Origin: Primulina eburnea | Taxonomy: Eukaryota; Streptophyta; Magnoliopsida; Lamiales; Gesneriaceae | NCBI RefSeq assembly: GCF_022965805.1 | Contig: NW_027331309.1 | Span: 248,001 to 312,000, forward strand | Direction: 5' to 3' | Length of the DNA stretch: 64,000 nucleotides | Part shown: positions 34,078 through 46,384 of the stretch, piece by piece | Layout of the letters: each line of letters starts with the position of its first letter | Position numbering within the stretch: the first letter of the stretch is position 1 | Notes under the pieces: generated by a model | Told to the model about the DNA's origin: nothing | What the model saw: only the letters and a program-made list of their open reading frames with translations | The model's database searches: none | Program-made: the position numbers and the translations under genes

Positions 34078-35677
34078 TCAAGCAGCTGACGAGAAAACAT
34101 TGTGCAGCACTTCGCGTGCTTTGCATTCCGCCTCAAGCGGTATAGCTTTGGGCATGGATATCCCTATCCCCTCATTCAAATCCACCATTTCCTCGCTTAT
34201 TCTTTGCCACTCAAGACATTGAACAAGTGACCCTAAGGTCAATCCCACAACCCGTTGCGCCAGACCACTTCCTGGACACGACCTCCGGCCCATCCCAAAA
34301 GGCAGCAGTTTCGCGGGTCCAATCTCTTTGCCTTCAAACCTCTCGGGCTTGAAGCTTGCAGGATCATCCCAAGTCATGGGGTCTCTATGGATGGCCCACG
34401 CATTTACAAGCAAGATTGTTCCTTTAGGTATGTCGTATCCCCCGATCTTGCAATCGTCGGATGATTCATGTGGTACTAATAATGGTGCTGCGGGGAACAA
34501 CCGAAATGTCTCGGAGATTATGTTTTGAAGATATGGTAGCTTGGGTACTTCTGATTCATCGATGAGGCGATTACTTCCCACGAAGCTGTCCAATTCAGCT
34601 TTAGCTTTCTCTAGCTTTTCTGGATGGTTGAGCAAAGAAGACATAGCCCATTCTATGGTTATTGATGTTGTGTCGGTTCCACCAAGTAGCATCACCTGAA
34701 AACGGAAAAAAATCATGAATATTCCTTAACAAGGGTAGATTTACTAGATTTAAATCATTTAATCTCATGTGGTTCCGTTTTAGGGAAATTGAACGCTAGC
34801 TCACCAATATAATGCCTTTGATTATTGAATCCGTGTAGTACTCGGGCTGTGACTCTTGCAGATCAAGAAAATGGCCAATCATGGTGGTCTTGATTTTATC
34901 ACGGCGGTGCCCATCAATCAATCCTTGTAAGAAGGCATCCATTTCCTTACCCATCCTTTGCATACCTTTTACTTTACCGTTATAGTCTATCCATTTCAAC
35001 ACCGGAAAAAAATCGGCAGCATTCGATATACCACCGTACATAAAAGCCTTTTTAATAAGCTCTCGGTACTCCTTCGCCTGTTCATCATCCTCGGATACAC
35101 CGAAATACCTCTTGCCCGCCACCATTCTCATGATCATATTGAAGGACAACTCAGACAACAGGGACTTGAGTTCCACTCTGCCAAAATCATGATGCGACTT
35201 TTGATAGAGCTTCCGCAGAAGAATCTTGATTTCATCTTGTCGTATGGACTGAAAAACGTTCAAGCGGGCCGAGGAGAATATCTCGATTGTAGTGAGGCGC
35301 CGGAGATTGCGCCAGTGCTCGCCGTATGGGCAAGTTGTTAGGCCTGTGTAGTTGTAGCCGATGTATTTGCCAATGATTAGCCGAGGCCTGTTGGCTAACA
35401 CGATGTCGTTCTTGGTGAAGCATTCCTCTGCGGCGGTTGGGGACGAGACCACCACCACGAGGCGGTTTCCAAAGCGAAGGGAGAAGATGGGGCCTAAACT
35501 TTCTGAGAATTTATGGTAGATTCGATGCATAGGCGGCCTGAGGAGGTGGAGGTGGCCTATTACAGGAAAAGCAGGCACCGGACTCGGTGGGAGTTTTCGG
35601 TTTCTTGATTTTGATGGGAAGATCAGTGCCAAAAGAAGGAAGAGCGGAAGGAGGGCGTAGAACCAGGTTGCATCCAT
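34078..35677 (-). CDS. CYP81: Cytochrome P450, CYP81 family, gene A
   Basis: Two exons, 35677-34805 and 34695-34078, with a 109-bp intron (TTG|GTGAGC donor, TTTTCAG acceptor) at the position typical of A-type plant P450s; product 496 residues. The ATG at 35677 is used; the frame runs up to a TTG only. An N-terminal ER anchor ([15 protein letters not shown]) is followed by the Pro-rich hinge [17 protein letters not shown]-helix GGTDTT is at 296-301, the ExxR motif ETFR at 353-356, PERF at 408-411 and the heme loop [10 protein letters not shown] at 424-433 with Cys431. All are intact, so an active monooxygenase is expected. CYP81 enzymes act on lignans, isoflavonoids, indole glucosinolates and herbicides; the substrate here cannot be told. 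Gene B, 5 kb upstream on the same strand, is a tandem paralog. Confidence 0.95.
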
Positions 35678-35924
35678 GGCTGATTCGTTTCTCTCCTGTA
35701 TGAATACCTCCACAATATGCAAGAGTTATCTTTTTTTTTTTTTAATTATAAAGATAAGGAGGTCCCATTATTGTCATTCACGGGCAATTTTATCAAGGAC
35801 ACGTGTCTTTCTTGAAGGCCTTGTCTTTTGTATTTTTTGACAGATTAATTTTAAAAACAAAACACGCAATTATCTAATCTTGATTTTTTTTATAATTATG
35901 GTATTAGTTTGATCGAAAAATTGG
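35678..35924 (-). other. Upstream region of P450 gene A
   Basis: Contains a possible minus-strand TATA element (CTTTATAATT near 35743-35752) beside an A/T homopolymer. Homologous with the 5' region of gene B close to the ATG. Confidence 0.35.
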
Positions 35925-36098
35925 TCTTCATTCTTCAGTCGTCGATTTTTTTTGTGTTCAGTCTCTGGGTATTTTTTTTATTACCACATTTCCACATGAA
36001 GTATACCACATTTTGTATGATATAATACCACAATTTTGTGGGTAAGGAGTGAATCCAAAAAAATATTTTCATTGAAAATTTTTCACCAACTTCCTCTA
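35925..36098 (-). repeat. Dispersed repeat, copy B
   Basis: Inverted relative to 11428-11630 and sharing its blocks: TACCCACAAAATTGTGGTA, CATACAAAATGTGGTA, CTTCATGTGGAAATGTGGTA, GACTGAACACAAAAAA. It has only one copy of the 22-base unit that is doubled at 11515. Confidence 0.8.
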
Positions 36099-38714
36099 AT
36101 TTGATAGACTATATATATAATTAATATATATATGTGTGTGTGAGACTTGAATTTTCATTTGTCTTTTATTAATTGTTTGTTTTAAATGTCTCCATTTATC
36201 TAATTATTTGGGCTTAAAATATGTGTGATTATTAGTATATATTTGTTCTTTTTTATGCCTATCAATATTACAATATGTTATTTTTTATCCAATGATTTAA
36301 TTTTTTTTATTTATCTTTTCATTATGTAAATTAAATTAGTTAAAGTTTAAAAATAATTCATTTTTGAATTATGAATTTTCTTTGATGTCATATTAATTAT
36401 TTTTTCGTGTCCTCGTTAATTAGTTAATGCATCGTTTATTTGGTTTTTCTTTACACTTTATCTTTATTTTCATTGCTTGTTTTTAAGATAAGGCTCGATT
36501 TATGAGTTTAAATGAAATTTATTTGTAACCAACATTTTTTTTTTGGTTTAACTTATAAATTACTTGAATAAAACATGGTAACAAATAATAATTGTGATAT
36601 GTCTTTTTAAAATGTTGATACTAATATCTTTATTTAACTGAGGACTATTAGCCATAAATTATAAGTTTAAATAAAAGTTATATGACTTTTACATTTATAT
36701 ATTATTTGAATAAAACATGATAAAAATCATTGTGATATGCTTTTTTAGCGTTTATAATTTTCTGCTCTCTTTATTCTACTTGTAGCCTGTTTGATCATTT
36801 AACTTTGCTTATAACAAATAATAATTCATTGTATTAGAAAAATACGTCATTTTTCGTGTATTCGTACAGCTACTCAACCGTTCTGTTAAAACCAAAAAAA
36901 CAAGGCTGACAAAATAATATTTTATGTTACATGTTACAAATTCCTAATAATTTGTTTTATCATATAACTTTCTATTAAATAATAATTTGTCTTTAAACCA
37001 TGATTTTTTTTTTGCATATATTAAATATAAATAAAATAGACTCGCGCAAAATAATATCTTATATTACATAAAAAAATTTCAAGTAAAAAAATGATTAATA
37101 ATTTATAAATATAGTTATATGACAAAATAATAAAGGCTAAATTTTTTACAGTCGATTAATGGAATGAAGTTATACAACAATTTCTTCCTATAAGTTATAT
37201 ATTATATAGACATGTATCAATGAATTAATTACTAATTAATTCATTAAATTGAATATAAAGTTTCAGTCAATATTTTTTGAATCAATACGTCAATAATTTT
37301 ATATGCTGATAGATTGTTATAATAGTATGAACTTTTTATTTTATCAAATATAAGTGTTTAATAAATTAAAGATGACGAATATATTAGAAAAATTCAGTAG
37401 CAATGATTATCACTTTACATAAAATAGAATAACAACTAACACCGTTGTAAATAAAAAAATTACAGAGAATTGATTGTTCAAAAAATGTAATAATTGAGGA
37501 CTATAATAAAATGTATGCATTGTAGAGATAATATATATACAAATAATAAAAGAAAATGATACGATAAAAATAGATCTTACAAAAAATTGAGTGTTCCAGA
37601 TATTTTTTAAAAAATTGAACAAATTTTTTTTATTTTTTTTTATCTAAATTAGTTGGTATAAGTAATCAACTTGAATTGTCAAAATTTACAATACTATTGT
37701 CATTTTCTTTTGTTGAATTAAATAATTTTTTTTTTGAATTCTAATCATCCATCCAACATATGTTTCTGAAACAAGGCGTGACCACGGCTTGTGACTGCTA
37801 TGCTGCTCTTTATGACTGCATATAGAGCTCGAAAATTATGATAAAAATATCATATTTTAAGAGTCCTAATTGTGATATTTAATTTATTTAAGAGTTTTGG
37901 AGAAAAAGCTTTATTAGTGAGATAAAGAAAGATTTGATATAGTTTTATTCCATAAAAACACAAGTAACGATAGATTAAGCATGTTGTTCTCTCATAACAT
38001 ATTTAGTCTAAATAAATCGATGAAATTAGATTTATCAATTGCAATTATCTCGATTGTTGATTTCAGGATTAATTGTTTTCACAAAGCGAAAATGCAAATT
38101 TTAATCAATGTTCAATGGTATTGTGTTCATTTAGTTACTGATAAGTTTTGACTCGATTCTAGGTTTAATCAATTAAATTAAGAAAACACAAGGATTTAAT
38201 GGGTATCCATATATTTCCAAAGTTAATTGCTTGGAATTACATAAATAATTTGTTAGCCAATAATCAGTGTTAAAATTGAATAGTTGAACTCTATTGAATC
38301 AGAGAACTCAGTAAGATTGAATTTTTTACTTCGTTAATCATTTCTTTGCTGTTATTTAATTCTTGTTTTGAGTTATTATTATTTTGTATTACTTTCTAAT
38401 TTTAATTTTATTATTTTATTTTTTCTTATCCAATAAAAAACCATATTATTTATTTTTTCTCGAAAGAAATAATCTTCTGTTCTTTGTGGATTCAACCATA
38501 CTCATTATTATAATCATTTTGTTTGGAGAATATAAGTTTAAATTTGGAGGATTAACAATAGCACATCAGTACTTTCTTTGTGTAGATTTTTGACATGATG
38601 AGAAGAACTCAGGTGACTTGAGTTGAATTATGATTACTCTTGACAAAGTAACATGAGTTCGAGTACCCAGACCTTATATAATATGTACTATGAGATTTCA
38701 TGATCAAGTAAAAT
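36099..38714. other. AT-rich intergenic DNA
   Basis: About 2.6 kb of very AT-rich sequence. No gene, no paired terminal repeats recognised. Confidence 0.4.
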
Positions 38715-38902
38715 GAGCTCTTTCGAAATTTGTTGGAGTCAAATTACCTCTTTTATTTGTTCGTCTCATTCTCTTTTGTTTTGAAGTATGGACAATTTTT
38801 TTTTTTGATTGATCGATCGATCTTGTAATCGAAAATATTTCTCTTTTTCAATAAATTATCAAAGTTTTCATCGTAAAAAAAAAAAAAAAAAAAAAAGAGC
38901 TC
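38715..38902 (+). mobile_element. Probable poly(A)-tailed retroposon fragment
   Basis: A 22-base A run (38875-38896) lies 19 bases after AATAAA (38850-38855). GAGCTC occurs on both sides (38715-38720 and 38897-38902), a possible short target duplication. The body has no coding sequence; a 5'-truncated LINE end or a SINE would fit. The flanks at about 38600-38660 and 38945-39010 also resemble each other weakly. Confidence 0.4.
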
Positions 38903-40544
38903 AGCTGGCCTGATATATATGGCCTATGAGTACTTTGGATTTGGTAGAGGATGAACTCAGGTCATTTGGAATAATCACGACTATTGTTGCCTCATTAGGA
39001 AGGAAAATGAGGCCTACACGTTAAGGTAAAGACACACTTGGTGACGAATGCAGTGAGCTAAGCACGGAACCTTCGAAGAAATGACCTCTTTTGCAAAACC
39101 TAGATGGTCCTCCGCAGCCCTAAATCCGAAAATCGAACTTCGCCTGTAGACCAGATATGACGTATTACTGTCACGTTACTACATATGATTGTTACTATCA
39201 TATCATATTTTCAATTTTTTTTACTCATTTTCATCCAAAAAGAAACAAATCTATTTAATATCAACACTTAGCAGTACACATTTGAGTACTAAAAAATAAT
39301 ATATTGATATCAAATCTGAAATAGTTGGTATCTAAAATATCATATCTGTTATATATTTTCAATAAAAGACAAATGAGCCCAAAAAGTGTATAAACATTTT
39401 TTGTGATTAAAAACTAGAAACACATATTTTTTCTAATAATAACTTAATACAAACTTAAATTTAAGTTTAAAATTTAGTGCAAATTTACGTAATATATTCT
39501 CCCGCTTTCAATTTTTTTATATCTTTTTGTCGCCAGATTCATCGTGTCTGCCATTTATTTGTTTTTTGTTTTTAAATATTTGTATATAATAAATAGTGTT
39601 TAATAACCAATGAGTGGCATGTTTTCAAGCTTATCCATCCAGTTGACATGATATTAATATAAGATGCTTTTTCGTCTAACGTTATGCCTAAACTTATGTT
39701 GCACATTTGATATTTCTCCCGTGTAGTGTATTAATATGTCACATAAATAATCTAAAATTTGATGAGAAGAACATTACATTTTAAGTTGAGATATATAACA
39801 TAGCAAGAATATGTTAGATTCAAAATAAAGATTTAAATGTAAACTTAATAAAAATATGTTTCAATAACGTTAGAAAGACAAAAAATTGTCTGATATGGTC
39901 TCACGGGTCGTATTTTGTGAGACAAATATTTTATTTGGATAATTAATGAAAAAATATTATTTTTTATTGTGAATATACCAGAGAAATTGTAAAACTAAGA
40001 TTTACATTAAAACTCTTAACACACAATTATTAATTATTATAAGTATATTTAATATTCACAACGCGATTCAGTTACTAGTGTCCACATACTCAAAACTACC
40101 AAGCGAATCATGAGAAAACACAAATCACCGATGTTTTAAACAACAAAAATTAAAAAGGAAAGTGTATTATATATAATCAATTTTTTTTTAATGCAATATA
40201 AAAAAAAGTTGTGACATTGAAAACGGAGATCATCTGTTTGTTTGCTTTTCACCATTTTATTCAAATAAACCATACTATTATATTTTTTTATATTTATAAT
40301 TAGAAGATAAAATTAATTTGAGTAGGAATCTGTTTTTCAACAAGTAAAATTATGTATTTAACAAAATATAATTAAAGTTGAAATATTTTTGGTAAAAAAA
40401 CAAACCACGCACCTTTTTATTATAATACATGTTTCACAAAGTTTATTATCGATACAAAGAAGAGGGCATCCATAAAGATAATGGAGCAACTTTTCAAGGC
40501 TAGTAAGAACCATTTTGGACGTCACATAAAACCATTCCAATATT
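38903..40544. other. Intergenic downstream of P450 gene B
   Basis: 38903-39170 is less AT-rich than its surroundings and looks like a decayed element, but no family was recognised. The remainder is AT-rich, with a truncated MITE (listed separately) and the 3' flank of gene B. Confidence 0.35.
39886..39979 (+). mobile_element. GAGAC inverted-repeat MITE, copy 5 (3' half missing)
   Basis: Begins TTGTCTGATATGGTCTCACG and continues GGGTCGTATTTTGTGAGAC and AAAAATATTATTTTTTATTG, ending in GTGAATATACC. The second terminal repeat is absent. Confidence 0.75.
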
Positions 40545-42230
40545 TCAGGCAGCTGACGAGAAAACATTGTGCAGCACTTCGCGTGCTTTGCATTCCGCCT
40601 CAAGCGGTATAGCTTTGGGCATGGATATCCCTGCCCCCTCACCCAGATCCACCATTTCCTCGCTTATTCTTCGCCACTCAAAACACTGAATCAGCGACCC
40701 TAAGGCCAAGCCCACGACCCTTTGCGCCAGACCACTTCCTGGACACGATCTCCGGCCCATCCCAAATGGCAGCAGTTTCGGCGGTCCAATTTCTTTACCT
40801 TCAAATCTCTCGGGCTTGAAGCTTGCGGGATCATCCCAAGTCATGGGGTCTCTATGGATGGCCCACACATTTACGAGCAGGATTGTTCCTTTAGGTATGT
40901 CGTATGCCCCGATCTTGCAATAGTCGGATGATTCATGTGGTACTAATAATGGTGCTGCGGGGAACAACCGAAATGTCTCGGAGATTATGTTTTGAAGATA
41001 TGCTAGCTTGGGTACTTCTGATTCAACGATGAGGCGATTGCTTCCCACGATGCTGTCCAATTCAGTTTTAGCTTTTTCTAGCATTTCTGGATGGTTGAGC
41101 AGAGCAGACATTGCCCATTCTATGGTCACCGATGATGTGTCGGTTCCAGCAAGTATCATCACCTGAAAATTGGAATAGCTCCTGAATTCTTTTTCAAAAG
41201 GACTTTAGCTAGTGAATTTTATCGGTCTTGTTCATGTTATACTCAATTCCATTCCCCAGTACGTAAAAGCTGGGAAGAAAGAATTATGCTAACTCACCAT
41301 TATAATGCCTTTGATTATTGAATCTGTGTAGTACTCCGGCTGCGCCTCTTGCAAACCAAGAAAATGGCCAATCATGGTGGTCTTGATTTTATCACGGCGG
41401 TGCTCATCAATCAATCCTTGCAAGAAAGCATCCATTACCTTACTCAGTCTTTGCATACCTTTCTCTTTACCATTGTAGTCTATCCATTTCAACGCCGGAA
41501 AAAAATCGGCGGGATTCGATACACCACCATACGTGAAAGCCTCTTTGATCAGCTCTCGGAACTCCTTCGCCTGTTCATTCTCCTCGGTTTCTCCGAAATA
41601 CCTCTTTCCCGCAACCATTCTCATGATGATATTGAAGGACAACTCAGACAACAGGGACTTGAGTTCCACTCTGCCAAAATCATGATGCGACTTTAGGTAG
41701 AGCTTCCGCAGAAGAATCTTTATTTCGTCTTGTCGTATGGACTGAAAAACGTTCAAGCGGGCCGAGGAGAATATCTCGATTGTAGTGAGGCGCCGGAGAT
41801 TGCGCCAGTGCTCGCCGTATGGGCAACTTGTTAGGCCTGTGTAGTTGTAGCCAATGTATTTGCCAATGATTAGCCGAGGCCTGTTGGCTAACACGATGTC
41901 GTTCTTGGTGAAGCATTCCTCTGCGGCGGTTGGGGACGAGACCACCACCACGAGGCGGTTTCCAAAGCGAAGGGAGAAGATGGGGCCTAATTTTTCTGAG
42001 AATTTATGGTAAATTCGATGCATAGGAGGCCTGAGGAGGTGGAGATGGCCTATTACAGGAAGTGCAGGCACGGGACTCGGTGGGAGTTTTCGGTTCCTTA
42101 TGTTTGATGGGAGGATTAGTGCCAAAATAAGAAGGAAGAGTGGAAGGAGAGTGTAGAGAACAAGGTTGTATCCATGGCTGATTCGTTTCTCTCTTGAAAG
42201 TATCCGTATGAATACGTCCATAATATTCAT
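40545..42230 (-). CDS. CYP81: Cytochrome P450, CYP81 family, gene B (N-terminus shifted)
   Basis: Exons 42230-41298 and 41162-40545 with a 135-bp intron (ATG|GTGAGT donor, TTTTCAG acceptor at the same site as gene A); 516 residues. The core motifs are intact: AGTDTS, ETFR, PERF and [10 protein letters not shown] with the heme cysteine near 451. It is a close tandem paralog of gene A. The ATG matching gene A's start lies at 42175 but opens only 19 codons, because about 2 extra bases near 42152-42160 shift the frame. The long frame instead starts at the in-frame ATG 42230 (or 42221), so about 20 residues from former leader sequence precede the membrane anchor [18 protein letters not shown]. Activity is plausible but ER insertion should be checked. 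The substrate is unknown, as for gene A. Confidence 0.92.
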
Positions 42231-42279
42231 GTTTATCCAGTCTCTAATTTATGTGGCCTATCATACTCTGCTGATATAA

Positions 42280-42288
42280 TATATATAT
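42280..42288 (-). promoter_or_regulatory. Probable TATA box of P450 gene B
   Basis: The minus strand reads TATATATAT, about 50 bases before the ATG at 42230. This would leave a very short leader before that ATG and a longer one before 42175. Confidence 0.45.
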
Positions 42289-43043
42289 CCACTCACATAA
42301 GTTTTGATTATTGAAAAATAACATATCAAACTGTTTTATGTCTAATCGTTTTAAATATACTACAGATTTGGGGCCGCAGGACTAGATCAAACCATTCAGA
42401 CAATGCTTAAGAAGATCAAGCCATTCAAGTCATAGGCGTAGAAGTATCTGAACTCGAGTTGTAAAGTTAATATATGTCAAGATTGGCCAACAGTCTAAAT
42501 TATTCAAATTGTTTGAAATAAAGTCACATTGTCATCGGTCAGAAAAGAATTAAATCTAAAAAGATACTAGAGTCAATCTGTTCCAGTAGTTGTCTCAGTT
42601 GGAAAGATTGCACAATATTCTACCAACTCCGAATGACAGAAAACTATCTAATTCGGACATGATGTCTTAACTTTATGGAACAAAGAACATTAACGAGTAT
42701 TTAATTATATGAAATGACATATCCATTCTATCACAAAACAGTAAAGATAATCATCGTTGTAAAGTAAATGAAATCTTTCAACTATAAAATACATATTTTA
42801 AAAATATGAAATATATCTCAACCAGCTGCAATTATTCTCAAGTCTGCAAATTTCAAAGATTTCGAGCACAATAAATCTTTCGATTTCTAGCTGCTCATTC
42901 AGTCACACATGAATCATGATACACTTTAACATAGAGATTTTTCACTTTTTTTTACAATTTGAACGTTACTTATGATATGCCAGACACACGATTTTGAACA
43001 ATCTTAACGAGATAAATCATCTTGTTCACACCTATTAATTAAT
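42289..43043. other. Intergenic between P450 gene B and the GT47 gene
   Basis: About 750 bases, AT-rich, no feature recognised; the end near 43043 is probably the 3' UTR of the minus-strand GT47 gene. Confidence 0.4.
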
Positions 43044-44495
43044 CTAGCTTTGAGCATGCTCCACCACTTTTTGCACCTTAAACCTCTTCAGTACTTCGTC
43101 AATAACAATATCAAAGGCGTCTTTAGCATACCCTATTTCTTGATCATTACGCATCGAACTATACAAGAAATTTGGTACAAGATTAATAACCATTTCTCTC
43201 ATCTTTTTTACCTCATCTCTACTGTACCCTTCCAACACCTCCCTTATCGATGTCCCATTTCTTACATCTCTCCAATCTATAAAAATCGTGAATTTCTCCG
43301 GTTCATTGCCCAAGAACACCTCGTATTGATCGTATATACTTCTTTTCCAGAAGAAAACGGGAATTGAACCGGCCAACATGCAATCAAACATCGACTTTCT
43401 TGTGTATGTGTCACCCCTAGGCTGCAAACAGAAGTCCGAGTCCAAGAACCCTTCAAGAATTTCCGATGTCCCGTCAGAACACCGAGTCCCCGAGCAGTCG
43501 ACCACACGACAAGACCCTGACTCGTTGTAACAATGATCCATCAACACTGTCCTAAAATCACCCTTTAAATTTCGTTTTGCACCAGCAAATGTGAACAAAC
43601 TTGTCCTATTACGAGTTCGTACAAAATTAAGCCATTCATCCAATTCTGACCTTGACCTTGGATGAAATCCGGTGGGGTAGGGTACGCCGATCTCTAGCTT
43701 GTCCCACGGATCTCTTTCCAGAGACAGACGTAGGATGCGTTTCATCAACGACATGTATACAAAACCAGAACCCCAATCTTCATCAGTGGAACGTCGAAAA
43801 TCCCAAGTCGGCCTACCGAGCATGATGAAGTGATCCGAACCATTGTATTTCTTGAAATGGGCTTGATTTTTGACCCACCCGAGTAGCTGCTCGCATTGCC
43901 GATCACGCTCTTTCGCCGAGTAATTCTTGAAAAAATACTTTGCCACCGCGAGTCCAGCGTAAAAAGGGATGTAGAATGCCGTAGCAGATTCCGGCTCCCT
44001 TGTCCTGCACTTGTGCTTCAGTATTCTATCATGGTAAATGACCTCGGCTGCAAACATGTCCGTCCAATACCAAGCCGGAGCAAGATTTTCCGGCACGACA
44101 CGCGAGAGGCCAAAAGCTCTCGGGCCAAGCCCGGCATTGGAAATCGAACGGCAGCGGGATTGCCATCTGTTTAACTCTTGACAGTTTTCTAGCAACTCTT
44201 TGTTAAACATGGCGGGGAGTTCATATACATAAACGTAACCATAGTCGCATTCCTTCACTGGGGGCGGCGATGGCGTAATCTTTTCTTCTGTAATTTGCTG
44301 AACGGATATGGATATTGATGGAGCACGAAAAATAAAGTTCAGGATTAAAACCTGGATGACAAGGATTGCGAATAGCAGGAAAATTTTAAACAAGAAATGA
44401 ACCGCTAATGAACACTTGGATTGCATGTTTCTCGGATAAAATAATTTCTTATCCTTTTTACGGAATTGGGATTCAGAGGATGATGGATCCGACAT
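43044..44495 (-). CDS. GT47 exostosin-family glycosyltransferase, xyloglucan galactosyltransferase-like
   Basis: Single exon, 483 residues, ATG at 44495. It is a type II membrane protein: a basic cytosolic tail (residues 1-30), a membrane anchor at about 31-56 (LFKIFLLFAILVIQVLILNF), a Pro-rich stem, then the exostosin domain from about 80 (CDYGYVYVYELPAMFN) to 460. Conserved blocks include FYIPFYAGL, HFIMLGRPTWDF, GSGFVYMS, FTFAGAKR, DFCLQPRGDTYTRKSMFDC, AGSIPVFF and several cysteines. These match the plant MUR3/XLT2 clade, which adds galactose to xyloglucan side chains in the Golgi using UDP-galactose. Other clade members transfer different sugars, so the exact acceptor is inferred, not shown. 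Nothing appears truncated. Confidence 0.93.
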   Translation of the reverse strand: MSDPSSSESQFRKKDKKLFYPRNMQSKCSLAVHFLFKIFLLFAILVIQVLILNFIFRAPSISISVQQITEEKITPSPPPVKECDYGYVYVYELPAMFNKELLENCQELNRWQSRCRSISNAGLGPRAFGLSRVVPENLAPAWYWTDMFAAEVIYHDRILKHKCRTREPESATAFYIPFYAGLAVAKYFFKNYSAKERDRQCEQLLGWVKNQAHFKKYNGSDHFIMLGRPTWDFRRSTDEDWGSGFVYMSLMKRILRLSLERDPWDKLEIGVPYPTGFHPRSRSELDEWLNFVRTRNRTSLFTFAGAKRNLKGDFRTVLMDHCYNESGSCRVVDCSGTRCSDGTSEILEGFLDSDFCLQPRGDTYTRKSMFDCMLAGSIPVFFWKRSIYDQYEVFLGNEPEKFTIFIDWRDVRNGTSIREVLEGYSRDEVKKMREMVINLVPNFLYSSMRNDQEIGYAKDAFDIVIDEVLKRFKVQKVVEHAQS

Positions 44496-45925
44496 GGGAT
44501 TATGAATCGAAGCATGTAATGAATTTTTTTGGAATATGAGATTAATTCGAAGGAGATGGATGTGTTGACTGTTGTATAACTAGGCGGCTGATAAATAAAT
44601 AATCAAGCTAATTTAGAGATGAAAGCTCCAGCAGTTTGCTTGTAAATCTGGAGAAAGAATATTACATGGCTTTAAACGATAAAAGAAAAATCAACGTACA
44701 TAAATAATTGATTTTAAGAGAAATTTTTTTTTTTGGTTTGTATTTTTTTTTTATATATTCTATATTATCAAATTTCAGTACTAATTTGATATTTTCTGAT
44801 TTTTGCAATTTTTCATTTGGAGAATTGATGTGACACTGCACACAAAAATACCACGTCAAATTTATATATGTTACAACGTCAACACCACATCAAAAAATGA
44901 ATAGAGTTGGAAAAAGGGATCAAAATATAAAAACAAATATACACTACCTAAACTTTCACATCGATTTTATTTATTGAAGCCAGTTTCAGTTTGATTTTTA
45001 AAAGTTTGACATGGACAAAGAGGTAATATAAATTATTACCAGCTACTTTTTGTAAGCGACAACTCAACTAATTGTCATGATACTTAAATTTTAAGGGAAT
45101 GTAGAAATATATATAATATGTGATAGCTATATGTCAACAAATGTTCTCTACAATCAATATAATATAAATTTTTGAAAACTTTGTCGTGAGAATTACTCCA
45201 CCGTTCAAAAATCTTAAAATAAATATTGTCGGTTGTAAAATTTATATTTTAAATATTATAAGCAATACATAAGTTGTAATAATAAACAAATTTTTTTTTT
45301 TTGCAGAAAAATAATAACCAATTTAAATGCACGAAACTGTGGCAATTTACTCCAAGTAATTGAGTACTCGCTTTTGTGTTTGGCTTGAGGAAAACAAAAA
45401 ATCATTATCTCATGAGTTGTTTTGGTTGGACTTTTTGAGATCCATTTATAATCATCAGGCGTCGTGCAATTCACGGTTTTTGAAGATTAAATTTTCCTAT
45501 GAGCCTATAATCATCAGGCGTCTTGCCATCTTGAGATTAAATTTTCCCCATGATCTTATCTTGTATTTAGATAGGAAGATTTGGATTTGAAGAAACATTT
45601 GTGAGTGAAAATTTGAAATTACTTAATATTGAGATGAATTTGAATACACTATAAGACATAAAAAAAAATAGTTAGTTGAGAATTAAAAATTTATTGTCAA
45701 ATAGATTTATCGAAACAGACCAATGAATTTGTACATGTGCATTGAGATTAAGTAATTTGAAATAATGAAATTCAAATTCATTATTTATAAAAGCATTATA
45801 TTTTTTGGCTAAATTTGATCAAGAAGATTTAACATTTACCTTTATGAGCCTATAATTATGTTTATATATCCTCAGTTTGATATTTTCCATTGATTTTAAG
45901 CATAAACATGATATAATATTAATTA
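44496..45925. other. Intergenic upstream of the GT47 gene
   Basis: AT-rich. A diverged tandem duplication (period 59) of ATAATCATCAGGCGTC plus following sequence lies at about 45448-45560. No gene recognised. Confidence 0.4.
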
Positions 45926-46084
45926 GACAAACACTTGTGTGAGACGGTCTCACGGGTCGTATTTTGTGAGACGGATATTATTACTTTTTATGCTAATAAT
46001 ATTACTTTTTATTGTGAATATCGGTAGGGTTGACCCGTCTCACAGATAAAGATTCGTGAAACCGTCTCACAAGAGATCTACTCT
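45926..46084 (+). mobile_element. GAGAC inverted-repeat MITE, copy 6 (internal deletion)
   Basis: Both ends are intact (ACTTGTGTGAGACGGTCTCA and CCGTCTCACAAGAGAT). The TTATTTGGGTCATCCATG core block is missing between GTGAGACGGA and ATTACTTTTTATG, so the copy is shorter than full length. Confidence 0.87.
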
Positions 46085-46384
46085 ATTAATTAATATTCAT
46101 ATTGTAAGAGAGTTTATAGGTTCCTCATCTCCTAGGGTTTATCTTGAGAAGGAAATTTACAAAATATGGAAATTAAGAGTTTTATTAAAAATAAACTTTT
46201 TCATGTAATCCTTATCATAAATATTATATCAAGACAAAATCTTTAATTCAATATTTCACACAATCTTATCAATAAGAAAATTAAATTTAAGGAAAATATT
46301 ATTTCAAGGATTAAATTATATCTTGGAAACCAAGATTAATTTTCGTTTCAGCGAGGAACCGTCGGGGTTTTCAGGGACACGAAC

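Noticed and set aside
38640..38670. GAGTTCGAGTACCCAG as a tRNA B box of a tRNA gene or SINE
   Set aside because: No matching A box or cloverleaf could be drawn upstream.
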